A DNA stretch of 64,000 bases from Sedimenticola selenatireducens (GCF_007625115.1 NZ_VMNH01000016.1:62001-126000); one strand, 5' to 3'. Positions 16,701 through 25,679 are shown, numbered from the stretch's first letter. Program-made: numbers and translations. The notes: generated by a model not told the origin, from the sequence alone.

Positions 16701-17435
16701 ATGAGTGTTAAACCCGTAATTATTGGTCTGGCCGCTGCCGTAGCGATCGGCCTGAGCTTCAGCGTTACCGCTGCTGACACATCAAGCTGGAAAGAAAAAA
16801 CCGTGAGCGGTGAGACGGATGAGGCAATGCACCTGGAGCCGGATTACGAGAACGGTCGTGATGTCTATGAAGTGTGCTCTGCCTGTCATATGCCAGAAGG
16901 CTGGGGATTCACTGACGGTACCTTCCCGCAGTTGGCCGGACAGCATCGTCCTGTGCTGATCAAGCAGCTGGCCGATATCCGTGCCCTGAATCGTGATAAT
17001 CCCACCATGTACCCCTTCGCATTGCCCGAGTCCATCGGTGATGCGCAGGCGTTGGCAGATGTAACCGCTTATATCGCCAAGTTGAAAATGAACCCAGAAA
17101 ATGGCAAGGGTGAATGGGCAGAGGGTACGCCTGAATTTGAGCAGGGCAAGAAGCTGTATGCCGATAACTGTGTACGCTGTCATGGCGATCATGGTGAGGG
17201 TAATGTTGAGAAGTTCTATCCCCGTATTGAAGGTCAGCACTATGCCTACATGCTGCGTCAGTTCGAGTGGATTCGTGACGGCAAGCGTCGTAACGCTAAT
17301 CCCGACATGGTCGAGCAGATCAAGAACTTTACTGACAAAGACATGAAGATGGTGATCAATTACATCTCTCGTGTTCCAGTGAAGAAAGAAGATCTGGCCC
17401 CTTCCGCTGATTGGAAGAACCCAGACTTCGATTGA
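16701..17435 (+). CDS. diheme periplasmic cytochrome c of the nos cluster
   Basis: 244 residues with a signal peptide to about residue 25 and two class I cytochrome c domains, heme sites CSACH (59-63) and CVRCH (157-161). Each domain has an LAGQ or IEGQ segment and a distal Met region. The arrangement resembles cytochrome c4-like diheme proteins found beside clade II nosZ (NosC-type). It would carry electrons from the quinol-linked NosG/NosH or the bc1 complex towards NosZ; which partner is not shown by sequence. It begins the FNR-controlled unit. A GGAG ribosome site precedes the ATG. Confidence 0.9.
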   Translation: MSVKPVIIGLAAAVAIGLSFSVTAADTSSWKEKTVSGETDEAMHLEPDYENGRDVYEVCSACHMPEGWGFTDGTFPQLAGQHRPVLIKQLADIRALNRDNPTMYPFALPESIGDAQALADVTAYIAKLKMNPENGKGEWAEGTPEFEQGKKLYADNCVRCHGDHGEGNVEKFYPRIEGQHYAYMLRQFEWIRDGKRRNANPDMVEQIKNFTDKDMKMVINYISRVPVKKEDLAPSADWKNPDFD

Positions 17436-17453
17436 TCCTGTAAAACATCCCTG

Positions 17454-17487
17454 TTCCATGGCGGACACTGCATGTTCCGCCATGGAA
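17454..17487 (+). repeat. 12-bp perfect stem-loop between diheme cytochrome and nosB
   Basis: TTCCATGGCGGA (17454-17465) is a perfect inverted match of TCCGCCATGGAA (17476-17487), loop 10 bases. No T-run follows, so it is more likely an mRNA stability or processing element than a terminator. Confidence 0.8.
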
Positions 17488-17523
17488 TAGCGTGATGGCT
17501 CCTCACTATCTTCAACCTCTGAA

Positions 17524-18726
17524 ATGTCTCTTATCATGAATGCAGTAACTAACAAAAAGCAGACACTGATCGTAGCCGCATTGGGTGTTATTGCCCTGGG
17601 GCTGATGGCGGTTATCTTCTACTCTCCAGTCTGGTGGGTCTCGCTAACAGCACCCAACTACCCTGAAGAGGCATTTCCAGATGGTGTGCGCATTCACTTC
17701 CATATGAACGGTGTGTTCAATGGCTGTGAAAAGGTCAATAAAGCGGAGATTAGTGAGGATGTCGCGCTCGATTGTGTTCATGAGATGGATACCATTAATC
17801 ACTATGTGGGTATGTATCCTATCGCTGCGGGTGGTCCGGTAGAGCGAGGTTTTGGCCAGTTTTTGATGGTCTTCATGGGTATTATGCTGGTGGGTTTCAT
17901 CTGCGTACGGCCGAAATTGCGCATGACCATCATGAGTGTGGGTTTTGCAGGTCTACTGATCTGGATGTATCTCACAGTCTATGGCAAGGATGGTTTCAAT
18001 CTTCAGAGCGCTGGCTATGTTGAGGCGATGGTGACCTCGATGGATCAAGAAGCCGGTGCTGCACAGGAGAGTGAGCCTGAGATCGTTATCGGTGGCATTG
18101 TAGGTGTACTCAAGAAATCACTGGAAGATTCTGGTGTTGTGGTTGATCTGCCATCAGATAAGGAGAAACTGAACACTAAAGAGGCGCTTTCAGACAAGGC
18201 TCATATGATTGAGCAGCTGCGATTGACCTATGAGCGAGATTTCGAGCGCGGTCGCGTGGAAGAGCCCTGGAATGGCAGCAGTTTCCAAGTAATGAGCTGG
18301 CACTATGGTAAGAGTCTGGGGCGTTACTTCAATAATCAGGAAGAGATTGTGCCGATGGTGGCCAATCTGAAGATTGCTTTGCATGTGGTATTTGCAGGCT
18401 TGGCAGGTGCGATGCTGTTACTGGTCTTTGGTGCACGCAAGAATGGCGGTATTCTTTACTGGCTGTTGGTGTTGGTGCCGATGGCACTGCCGGTCTTCTT
18501 TATTATCGATTATGCGGCGTGGCTCTGGTGGTACGGCCATACCTTGAATGCGATGGGTGCGTTCGCTGTGAAACCCTTTATGCCTACGGTATTTGGTGAC
18601 GGTAAGGTGGCGCAGTTTGCAACCCACTCTTACCCTTATATCGGTTTCTTCATCATGCTGGTGTTGTCGCCAATCTTGGCCGTGGCAGCACTGATCCGCA
18701 AGAAGCAGTTCAAGGATGCTCAATAG
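17524..18726 (+). CDS. nosB: NosB-like multi-pass membrane protein of clade II nos clusters
   Basis: 400 residues. One N-terminal membrane segment is followed by a periplasmic stretch beginning SPVWWVSLTAPNYPEEAF, two central segments, a hydrophilic region of about 100 residues, and three C-terminal segments. Position between the nosZ cytochromes and nosD matches nosB, a gene confined largely to clade II clusters whose function is not established. The conserved HFHMNGVFNGCEKVNKAE and INHYVGMYPIAAGG segments contain His, Met and Cys residues that could bind metal, but that is speculation. An ATG at 17536 is an alternative start; neither has an obvious ribosome site. Confidence 0.8.
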   Translation: MSLIMNAVTNKKQTLIVAALGVIALGLMAVIFYSPVWWVSLTAPNYPEEAFPDGVRIHFHMNGVFNGCEKVNKAEISEDVALDCVHEMDTINHYVGMYPIAAGGPVERGFGQFLMVFMGIMLVGFICVRPKLRMTIMSVGFAGLLIWMYLTVYGKDGFNLQSAGYVEAMVTSMDQEAGAAQESEPEIVIGGIVGVLKKSLEDSGVVVDLPSDKEKLNTKEALSDKAHMIEQLRLTYERDFERGRVEEPWNGSSFQVMSWHYGKSLGRYFNNQEEIVPMVANLKIALHVVFAGLAGAMLLLVFGARKNGGILYWLLVLVPMALPVFFIIDYAAWLWWYGHTLNAMGAFAVKPFMPTVFGDGKVAQFATHSYPYIGFFIMLVLSPILAVAALIRKKQFKDAQ

Positions 18727-18854
18727 ATGACCCGTAGTCTCATGAGATCCTCTATCATGGGTCTCATTGAGGCTGCCTTTAACGAGTAGGACGAGCGCGG
18801 AATACAGAGTTGAGCGGGGGTGTGGGTGCTCTCTGGCTCATAAATTGGGAATCT

Positions 18855-20090
18855 ATGCGTACGCTGCTTTACATGGTTGCTCTCTCCCTACTGCTACAGC
18901 CGCTTGCGCTGGTTATGGCGGGAGACTACCCCCCTTTCCAGGCATTGGTGGACGCAACCAAAGAGAATGAAACACTCATTCCTCCCCCCGGCATATACTC
19001 GGGCCCCGTCGCGATCGAGAAATCAATAGCGATTGATGGCCAGGGTGCGGTAGTCATTGATGGTGGGGGTAAAGGCTCAGTGATCTATCTGGACTCTGAT
19101 GGCGTCACCCTCAAAGGATTACGCCTGACAAATTCTGGTGATTCGCACAACGATATTGATTCGGGTGTCCAAGTGCGGGGTAATTTCAATGTCATTAAAG
19201 ATAATGTCATCGATAACACCCTGTTCGGTATTGACCTGGGGCAGGCCGAAAATAACATCATCCGACGAAATCATATCTCCTCCAAACCCGTGGATATCGG
19301 GGTTCGGGGTGACGCCATCAGGCTCTGGTACAGCTTTAATAATAAAATTACCGATAACATTATCCGCGATTCTCGCGATACCGTGGTCTGGTATTCAAAA
19401 GATAATCTGATTGCGCGTAACGATGCCCGTGGTGGCCGCTATTCACTGCATTTTATGTACGCCCAGCATAACGAAGTGATTGACAATCACTACGAAGGAA
19501 ACCAGGTGGGCATCTTCCTGATGTACAGCGACAGTGTGGAAATCAAGGGAAACTATATCGCCAATTCATTGGGCCCTACGGGAATGGGGATCGGTTTTAA
19601 AGAGACCTCAGATGTGGATGTGCATGATAATCAGATCCTCTATTGTGCTACCGGTATCTACCTGGATGTATCGCCCTATGACCCAGAGGCGACCAATCGA
19701 CTCACTGGGAACCTGATCGCCTTTAGTGGTATCGGTATCCAGTTTCTGAATGATTGGAAAGGCAACATCCTGGAGAACAATCGATTCAAGGGTAACATCA
19801 CTCAGGTTACCGTCGGTGGTGGCAAGACCGCAAAGCGTAATCATTGGAAAGGGAATTACTGGGATGATTACGAAGGCTTTGATCGGGATCAGGATGGCGT
19901 GGGCGACCGTCCCTACGAGCTTTACGGTTACGCTGACCGGCTCTGGATGGATGTCCCCTATGCCCAGTATTTTAAAGGGTCACCGGTGCTAGAGGTACTG
20001 GACTTTCTGGAACGCCTTGCACCATTCTCAGAACCCGACATGCTTTTACGTGATGAAAAACCGCTGATGTCTGCGGAGGCAGTACAGTAA
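18855..20090 (+). CDS. nosD: NosD, periplasmic right-handed beta-helix maturation protein
   Basis: 411 residues from the ATG at 18855. A TTG at 18810 would add 15 residues before the signal peptide and is less likely. After the signal peptide (cleavage near VMA-GD) comes a parallel beta-helix of NosD/CASH repeats: NVIKDNVIDN, NIIRRNHISS, NKITDNIIRD, NEVIDNHYEG. NosD works with the NosFY ABC transporter to assemble the copper-sulfide CuZ site of NosZ. The stop overlaps the nosG start by one base (TAATG), indicating translational coupling. Confidence 0.94.
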   Translation: MRTLLYMVALSLLLQPLALVMAGDYPPFQALVDATKENETLIPPPGIYSGPVAIEKSIAIDGQGAVVIDGGGKGSVIYLDSDGVTLKGLRLTNSGDSHNDIDSGVQVRGNFNVIKDNVIDNTLFGIDLGQAENNIIRRNHISSKPVDIGVRGDAIRLWYSFNNKITDNIIRDSRDTVVWYSKDNLIARNDARGGRYSLHFMYAQHNEVIDNHYEGNQVGIFLMYSDSVEIKGNYIANSLGPTGMGIGFKETSDVDVHDNQILYCATGIYLDVSPYDPEATNRLTGNLIAFSGIGIQFLNDWKGNILENNRFKGNITQVTVGGGKTAKRNHWKGNYWDDYEGFDRDQDGVGDRPYELYGYADRLWMDVPYAQYFKGSPVLEVLDFLERLAPFSEPDMLLRDEKPLMSAEAVQ

Positions 20091-20980
20091 TGAGTGATCA
20101 GGCCAAATCCAAAAAACCGGTTAAACGGCACCTTAGTCCCAAGCAGATTGAGCAGAATCGCCGTGAATTTCTTCGTAGCTCTGTGTTGGCTGTTGGGGTC
20201 ATGGGCATCTCTCTGGTGGGTCTGCTGCCTGTTGTGCAGGGGAAGAGCCTGGCGCTTCGGCCACCCGGTGCGATAAAGACCCCTTCAGATGAGCAAGATT
20301 TCCTCTCTTCCTGTATTAAGTGTGGGCAGTGTGTGCAGGTTTGCCCGGTAAATGCCATTAAACTGGCCGAGCTTGATACAGGGGCAGGGGTCGGTGTGCC
20401 CTTTATTGATGCACGCGACCAGGCGTGTGATTTCTCCTGCGATGGACTGCAGTGTGTTTTGGCCTGTCCTACGGGTGCGCTCACGCATGATCTGGACTAT
20501 CCGGCAGATACCCGTATGGGTTTTGCCAAGGTGGCCGAACCACGGAAATGTCTGGCAATTCAGGGTAAGGGATTTAAAGGACAGGCACGAGGGCCCGATT
20601 ACCCGGGACTGCTTCGCTATGATGATGTCGATCGTTGGAACCCGATTCCAGTGGCCGATTATCCCTATGATTTGGCGTTGTGTGATCTCTGTGTGCGCCA
20701 ATGTCCCATCGAGATTCGCATTACCCAGTGTGCCGCAGCAGATGCTGCAGGAGATAAAAACAAGGATCGTGTTGCCCAAAGGCAGGGTAATGAATGTCCC
20801 CCTAAACACGCCATTGCGCTGGAGCCGATTGTCAGTGACGATGGAATAAAAAGAATGAAGCCGGTGATCCTGGAGGGCTGTGTGGGCTGCGGCGTCTGCG
20901 AGATGATCTGCCCACCGGATCCTCCAGCGATTGTGATTGATATCATGCAGGATGCCGACACCATCGGAGGTGTCTCATGA
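20090..20980 (+). CDS. nosG: NosG, periplasmic polyferredoxin (NapG-like)
   Basis: 296 residues. The N-terminus carries a twin-arginine motif RREFLR followed by a hydrophobic stretch, so export is by Tat with iron-sulfur clusters already inserted. Four cysteine groups are present: CIKCGQCVQVCP, CDFSCDGLQCVLACP, CDLCVRQCP plus a further Cys, and CVGCGVCEMICPPDPP, consistent with up to four [4Fe-4S] clusters. With NosH it would form a quinol dehydrogenase module that substitutes for NosR in clade II clusters. It is coupled to nosD (1-base overlap) and nosH (ATGA overlap). Confidence 0.94.
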   Translation: MSDQAKSKKPVKRHLSPKQIEQNRREFLRSSVLAVGVMGISLVGLLPVVQGKSLALRPPGAIKTPSDEQDFLSSCIKCGQCVQVCPVNAIKLAELDTGAGVGVPFIDARDQACDFSCDGLQCVLACPTGALTHDLDYPADTRMGFAKVAEPRKCLAIQGKGFKGQARGPDYPGLLRYDDVDRWNPIPVADYPYDLALCDLCVRQCPIEIRITQCAAADAAGDKNKDRVAQRQGNECPPKHAIALEPIVSDDGIKRMKPVILEGCVGCGVCEMICPPDPPAIVIDIMQDADTIGGVS

Positions 20981-21948
20981 GCTATATTATTGAATCATTC
21001 CGCCAGTTGTACGGCAGTGATCCCCGACGTCCTGCGAAAACCGATATTTCTCCGGAGGCGCAAAAGGTCCATTTCGATAAGAAGCAGAAACCCTACACCA
21101 AGGAAGAGATTGCCGAGGTGGAGGCGTTGCACGCCCAGGGCTCGAAGAAATGGCGCAATCGTCGCTGGGCAACGCTGATCTTTATTAATGTCCTGTTTCT
21201 GGTCTCATATTATTTCGATATCCAGCTGCTGGAAGGCGCGCTGACCGCTTCACGCTTTATGGGTTTCCATATGGCGGATCTCAACTCGGCCCTGCAGGTT
21301 ACGCTGGCGTTTAAGCATATGGTGCTGAACCTGGTAATTGGAACCGTCACAGTGATAGTAATCTGGCTGCTGCTCGGGGGGCGTACCTTCTGCTCTTGGG
21401 TCTGTCCCTATCATTTGTTGTCTGAATGGGCGGAGTCGCTTCACCTGTTCTTGGCCAAGAAGGGTATTGTTAAAGATCGAACTTTTAATCGTAAAGTGCG
21501 TTCTGTTTTTTACCTCTTGTTTGCACTGCTGGCACTCGGGACTGGTTACACCGTATTCGAAACAATCTCTGTAACCGGTATTGTCAGTCGTGCGCTGATT
21601 TATGGCCCTGGTGTAGCCATGATCTGGGTTGGACTGGTGCTGTTGTTCGAGGTATTTTATTCGCGCCGCGCTTGGTGTCGTTACGTATGTCCTATCGGCA
21701 TCACTTATGGAGTGGTAGGCACAATTTCTCCGCTGAGGGTCAAATTTCTCGTCAAGGATTGCCATCATGAAGGTGAGTGCCGCAAGGTGTGCCTTGTACC
21801 CCATGTTTTGGATGTGACGATAAAAGGTAGGGCAGCCCATACCGAGGTGGATGTGAGTGCTGATTGTACCCGTTGCGGCATGTGCATTGATATCTGTCCA
21901 ACAAATTCGCTGCGGTTCGAAATCAAAGGACTCGGAAAACATCTTTGA
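20977..21948 (+). CDS. nosH: NosH, membrane quinol dehydrogenase iron-sulfur protein (NapH-like)
   Basis: 323 residues. Four membrane helices carry the NapH-type motifs CSWVCPYH and CRYVCPIG, and the C-terminal part has CHHEGECRKVC and a ferredoxin-like CTRCGMCIDICP, pointing to cytoplasmic [4Fe-4S] clusters. An unusually long hydrophilic N-terminus (about 65 residues) precedes the first helix. It likely draws electrons from the quinone pool and passes them to NosG and on to the cytochromes. The start overlaps the nosG stop as ATGA. An inverted repeat follows the gene (see 22032-22076). Confidence 0.93.
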   Translation: MSYIIESFRQLYGSDPRRPAKTDISPEAQKVHFDKKQKPYTKEEIAEVEALHAQGSKKWRNRRWATLIFINVLFLVSYYFDIQLLEGALTASRFMGFHMADLNSALQVTLAFKHMVLNLVIGTVTVIVIWLLLGGRTFCSWVCPYHLLSEWAESLHLFLAKKGIVKDRTFNRKVRSVFYLLFALLALGTGYTVFETISVTGIVSRALIYGPGVAMIWVGLVLLFEVFYSRRAWCRYVCPIGITYGVVGTISPLRVKFLVKDCHHEGECRKVCLVPHVLDVTIKGRAAHTEVDVSADCTRCGMCIDICPTNSLRFEIKGLGKHL

Positions 21949-22031
21949 AATGCGATAAGCTAGGCAGCGCCCAGGGCCGGTTTGACCTGCATCATGGCGA
22001 CCTGGCCTTAACATAATAAACTACGACGAAT

Positions 22032-22076
22032 GGTAAGGCGGACGAAGGTGAGAGCCAACGTCCGTCCGTCGTTTTG
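22032..22076 (+). repeat. inverted repeat between nosH and nosF
   Basis: CGGACG and CGTCCG form a 6-bp stem inside an outer ACGAC/GTCGT pairing, ending in TTTT. It is weaker than the true terminators in the window and may only attenuate transcription into nosF. Confidence 0.45.
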
Positions 22077-22119
22077 GTAATGCCCATTGTGGCCCTGGTA
22101 ACAGCCTTTAGGTTCCTGA

Positions 22120-23007
22120 ATGATTCAGTTTCAGAACGTCATTAAACGATTTCGTCGCCATGAAGTTTTAAAGGGCGTTAACCTCACCATTGACCGGGGC
22201 CATCGTGTTGCTTTGGTAGGATCCAATGGCGCAGGTAAAACCACCTTGATTCGCTGTCTTCTCGGGGAATATACCTGTGAAGGTGTAGTGGCCGTGGATA
22301 ATCTGGTTCCGCGCGAGCATCGCCGTGAAGTGTTGTCAAAAGTAGGATTTGTACCGCAACTTCCGCCTCCTCTTAAAATGCCCGTCGGGCAGCTGATCAA
22401 ATTTGCTGCCAGTGTGTGCGATTCCAATCCGCAGCGCATGGCCGATGTGGCTACACGATTGGGCTTGGATACCGAGCGCTTTAAAAACCAGCCCTTCGTG
22501 AAGCTGTCAGGGGGGCAGAAGCAAAAGCTGTTGATTGCTATTGCACTCGGTCGCGACAGTGAACTTCTGGTGATGGATGAGCCTGCCGCCAATCTTGATC
22601 CTGAGGCGCGCCACATCTTTTTTGGTCTTCTGGCTGAGAAAAAAAATGAAGCCGCAATGATCATATCCAGTCATCGTCTGGATGAGGTGGCATCGCTGGT
22701 GAATCGAGTTATCGAGATGGATCAAGGACAGGTGGTACTTGATGATCGGGTCGCTGATTTGGTGGAGCTCTCCAGTCGACTGGGTTGTTGTGTGAGATTG
22801 ATTCGCTCGGAGGCGCCCTTTGCCAAGGCCATTGGCGAGTGGGGGTTTAAGGGGTCAGATGATGGAAAAGAGTGGCGTGGTTATGTGGCTGGCCCAGATC
22901 GCCTGAGATTCTTGGGTGTACTTTCACGCTATGCGGCATTGCTGTCGAGCATTGATATGAGTGAGGCGGAAGAGTTACGAAGTCCTGAGGCCGCTTTAAA
23001 TGATTAA
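22120..23007 (+). CDS. nosF: NosF, ABC transporter ATPase for NosZ maturation
   Basis: 295 residues. Walker A GSNGAGKTT with Lys 40, Q-loop in FVPQLPPP, signature LSGGQKQK, Walker B LLVMDEPAANLD, and the switch His in SSHRLDEV. NosF with the permease NosY powers a transport step, thought to deliver a sulfur species, that NosD needs to build the CuZ site. Its 3' end overlaps nosL by 8 bases, so the maturation genes are translated together. It follows a 170-base gap, so an internal promoter is possible, but I did not find a clear one. Confidence 0.94.
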   Translation: MIQFQNVIKRFRRHEVLKGVNLTIDRGHRVALVGSNGAGKTTLIRCLLGEYTCEGVVAVDNLVPREHRREVLSKVGFVPQLPPPLKMPVGQLIKFAASVCDSNPQRMADVATRLGLDTERFKNQPFVKLSGGQKQKLLIAIALGRDSELLVMDEPAANLDPEARHIFFGLLAEKKNEAAMIISSHRLDEVASLVNRVIEMDQGQVVLDDRVADLVELSSRLGCCVRLIRSEAPFAKAIGEWGFKGSDDGKEWRGYVAGPDRLRFLGVLSRYAALLSSIDMSEAEELRSPEAALND

Positions 23008-23548
23008 GTGGTTGCCCCTGCCCCTGTATTTGATGCTCCTACTTTTACTGTTGGCAGGGTGTAGTGGCAAGCCGGATACCGGACCCGATGAGGTGAAGTG
23101 GGATCGGGATGCCTGTGAGCGTTGTCGCATGGTGCTTAGCGATCGCAACCACTCGGCCCAGATTCGAATATTTCCAGCAGAAAAGAAGCGCTCAAAGTTG
23201 ATTAAATTTGATGATATCGGTTGCGCGGTTATCTGGTTGGAAGAGCAACCTTGGAAGAGTGATCCTAAAACTGAGATCTGGGTAACTGATCGACAGGGAC
23301 GTGGCTGGCTCGATGCGCGCAAGGCTAACTACATCAAGGGTGATGTAACGCCAATGGAGTATGGTCTAGGAGCCCAGGAGGCACCGGCTGAGGGTAGTCT
23401 TGATTTTGCCCAGGCAAAGGCACATATCTTTGAGGTAGAAAAGCGCTTTAACTTACACGGTGTTGATTTGCTCAAGCGTCTGGAAGAACGGCAACAAAAC
23501 ACGGAATCTGAACACTCCCACACACATCCTGCGGGTGAGACCCAATAA
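23000..23548 (+). CDS. nosL: NosL, outer-facing copper chaperone lipoprotein
   Basis: 182 residues. The signal peptide ends in the lipobox LLAGC with lipidated Cys 21. The mature protein starts with the family motif CERCRMVLSD (Cys 39, Cys 42), and the RGWLDARKANYIKGD segment is typical NosL. NosL binds Cu(I) and helps deliver copper to NosZ. A His-containing tail (SEHSHTHPAGE) could add metal sites. It overlaps nosF by 8 bases and nosY by one base, an arrangement (F-L-Y) that differs from the common D-F-Y-L order. Confidence 0.93.
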   Translation: MIKWLPLPLYLMLLLLLLAGCSGKPDTGPDEVKWDRDACERCRMVLSDRNHSAQIRIFPAEKKRSKLIKFDDIGCAVIWLEEQPWKSDPKTEIWVTDRQGRGWLDARKANYIKGDVTPMEYGLGAQEAPAEGSLDFAQAKAHIFEVEKRFNLHGVDLLKRLEERQQNTESEHSHTHPAGETQ

Positions 23549-24375
23549 TGAAACATCTCTGGTTAACAGCATACGCGGACATTATTGAGTCACTTCGTGC
23601 CCGCTGGTTTATGATCTATACATTGGTATTTGGCGGTCTGGTGGTGGTGTTGTTTGCCTATGGATTAGCTGAGTCCCGTATCATGGGTTTCACCGGCCTC
23701 TCCCGCCTTCTGCTGACCTATATCCAGCTCTCCATGGCAATTCTCCCTGTCTTTGTGCTTATAACTACCGTGCGTTCAGTGGCGGGGGATCGTGAGGCCG
23801 GGGTTTTTGAGTATCTTCTCTCCTTGCCGATCAGTTTGGCGGCTTGGTTTTGGGGTAAGATCTTCGGGCGCTTTTTAGTGGTGTTTGCGCCCGTTTTACT
23901 GGCTATGGTGGGCGCAGTCATTTGGGGGACGGTGAAGGGTGTTGATGTCCCCTGGGATCTGTTCGTCTATTATACCGGCCTGCTGATGGCACTGGCCTGG
24001 TGTTTTTTGGGCATTGGGATGCTCATCTCGACCATGGCGCGTAGCTCGGATGTTGCACAAGGCGCCGCATTTGTTGTCTGGCTGACCTTGCTGTTGTTCT
24101 TGGATCTGATTTTGTTGGGTATCCTGATTCAGGAACATCTGCCTGCAGAGACAGCCGTGGCCATCTCCCTTATCAACCCCATGCAGGTGTTTCGTACCGC
24201 CACTATGATGTTGTTTGACCCGCAGCTGGTACTGCTGGGACCATCGGCCTATGTGATTCTGGATACGTTTGGCCAGTCTGGCTATATCCTGTATGCCCTG
24301 TTTTATCCCATCTTTGTGGGTACTGCCTGTGCTGCAACGGGCTTTTTTATCTTTAAACGCAGTGATCTTCCTTGA
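23548..24375 (+). CDS. nosY: NosY, ABC transporter permease for NosZ maturation
   Basis: 275 residues with six predicted membrane helices, of the ABC-2 permease type; VRSVAGDREAGVFEYLLSLPIS is the characteristic cytoplasmic loop that contacts the ATPase. With NosF it forms the exporter required for CuZ assembly. It starts within the nosL stop (TAATG). The gene is followed by an inverted repeat at 24388-24438 and then the Sco-associated genes. Confidence 0.93.
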   Translation: MKHLWLTAYADIIESLRARWFMIYTLVFGGLVVVLFAYGLAESRIMGFTGLSRLLLTYIQLSMAILPVFVLITTVRSVAGDREAGVFEYLLSLPISLAAWFWGKIFGRFLVVFAPVLLAMVGAVIWGTVKGVDVPWDLFVYYTGLLMALAWCFLGIGMLISTMARSSDVAQGAAFVVWLTLLLFLDLILLGILIQEHLPAETAVAISLINPMQVFRTATMMLFDPQLVLLGPSAYVILDTFGQSGYILYALFYPIFVGTACAATGFFIFKRSDLP

Positions 24376-24387
24376 TCTATTCGAACA

Positions 24388-24438
24388 AAAAAATGGGTTA
24401 TATCACGCAATGCTACGCGATATAACGTGCCCATTTGC
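24388..24438 (+). repeat. long imperfect inverted repeat after nosY
   Basis: AAATGGGTTATATCACGC is mirrored, with two interruptions, by GCGATATAACGTGCCCATTT. It begins after an A-run but is not followed by a T-run, so its role as terminator, mRNA-stability element or operator is open. Confidence 0.6.
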
Positions 24439-24545
24439 TCAATCAAGGAGTGTATGTCGATCACCGCGTCTCGGTTGATAGGCGTCAATTGCTGGAGTGT
24501 ATCTCCCCTTCTAGGATAGTCCTCTGTTCATATTTGAGGTGCTTT

Positions 24546-25046
24546 GTGGCAAGAACAACAACCCTACTCTGGAGTCTCGCTGGCCTGCTATTTATTGCTC
24601 TTGCCAGTGTGGCCGCTTACAAGGCACTTCCGCTCCTTAATCCGAACATTGGTGATGTTGCGCCTCTGGACGCAAGCTGTGATCTGCGCGCCGGGCCCTG
24701 TACCTCAATACTATCCGATGGCAGTCGGGTGAGTTTTGCCATTAAGACGGAAGGTATTCCTCTGGTTAAGCCGCTTGATTTGGAAGTCAAGCTGGATGGG
24801 ATTGAAGCCAGTAAAGTGGAAGTTGATTTTATTGGATTAGGCATGGAGATGGGTTTTAATCGGCCCCAACTGAAAGCCACCGATGTGGGTCAGTATGTTG
24901 GGACCGGGATGTTGCCGGTTTGTATCCGTGCTGCAATGGAGTGGGAGGCACGCGTGCTCATTACTACACCCAAAGGTTTGGTCGCAGCACCCTTCCGATT
25001 TATTACAGCCAAGGAAGGTGCGGTCTTGCCCGGGAGTAAGGAATGA
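24546..25046 (+). CDS. membrane-anchored protein of unknown function beside Sco (FixH/YtkA-like fold suspected)
   Basis: 166 residues from a GTG at 24546 with GAGGT five bases upstream; a longer frame back to 24435 lacks a ribosome site. One N-terminal membrane anchor precedes a periplasmic domain. That domain has LGMEMGFNRPQL, then GTGMLPVCIRAAMEWEA and a final beta strand AAPFRFI, a pattern reminiscent of FixH/YtkA-type immunoglobulin-like domains. A CDLRAGPC pair lies just after the anchor. The stop overlaps the Sco gene as ATGA, so it is translated with it. Copper delivery or cytochrome assembly is a reasonable guess from the neighbours (Sco, PCuAC, nos genes), but I do not recognise a characterised homologue. 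Confidence 0.75.
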   Translation: MARTTTLLWSLAGLLFIALASVAAYKALPLLNPNIGDVAPLDASCDLRAGPCTSILSDGSRVSFAIKTEGIPLVKPLDLEVKLDGIEASKVEVDFIGLGMEMGFNRPQLKATDVGQYVGTGMLPVCIRAAMEWEARVLITTPKGLVAAPFRFITAKEGAVLPGSKE

Positions 25047-25660
25047 AAAAGGTCATGCTCTTTGGCTTGGTGGTAGTGCTGGGTAGTCTGCTGATGGGGG
25101 TGCTTTTTCTCTGGCAGCCTTCAATTAATACTTCTCCGTCTAGCTCGATCGCTTCTCTGGGTATTGCCGAGGCACCCAAGGGGGGCGATTTCGTGCTCAA
25201 TGCCCAGGGCGGCGCGGTTGATTTGAAGTCGTTGCGTGGGCAGGTGGTGGTCATCTATTTTGGTTATACATGGTGTCCCGATATCTGTCCGACAAGTTTG
25301 GGCTTTCTCAGTGCAGCACTGGATGAATTGACCGATGATGAGCTGCGGCAGGTACAGGGCATTTTTATCAGTGTTGATCCCGAGCGAGATTCACTCGAAC
25401 ACCTTAAAAGCTATGGTGAATATTTCCACCGGAAGATTTTGGGTGTCACCGGTAGTGATGAACAGCTAAAGCGGGTGGCTGATCTGTACGGCGCAGCCTA
25501 TCGACTGGTAAAAAATGATTCATCAACGGATTATGTGGTTGATCATTCAGCCGATCTCTATGTGGTGAACCAGCAGGGCCAGTTGGCGACGACCCTCCGG
25601 CATGGCACGCTGCCACAACAGATCGTTACGGTACTGCGTGGCTTGATAAATAATAATTGA
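25043..25660 (+). CDS. Sco1/SenC/PrrC-family copper chaperone
   Basis: 205 residues. One N-terminal anchor holds a periplasmic thioredoxin fold. The copper ligands are all present: Cys 78 and Cys 82 in WCPDICPTS and His 168 in VVDHSADLYVV. Sco proteins deliver copper to, or reduce cysteines of, CuA sites. Next to a nos cluster with no cytochrome oxidase gene in view, the NosZ CuA site is the most likely target, since NosZ and cytochrome oxidase CuA are alike. Its start overlaps the stop of the upstream gene. Confidence 0.93.
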   Translation: MKKVMLFGLVVVLGSLLMGVLFLWQPSINTSPSSSIASLGIAEAPKGGDFVLNAQGGAVDLKSLRGQVVVIYFGYTWCPDICPTSLGFLSAALDELTDDELRQVQGIFISVDPERDSLEHLKSYGEYFHRKILGVTGSDEQLKRVADLYGAAYRLVKNDSSTDYVVDHSADLYVVNQQGQLATTLRHGTLPQQIVTVLRGLINNN

Positions 25661-25679
25661 TCCAATTAGGAGTGAGAAA

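Noticed and set aside
22032-22076. True terminator between nosH and nosF
   Set aside because: Stem is short and interrupted, so I list it only as an inverted repeat.
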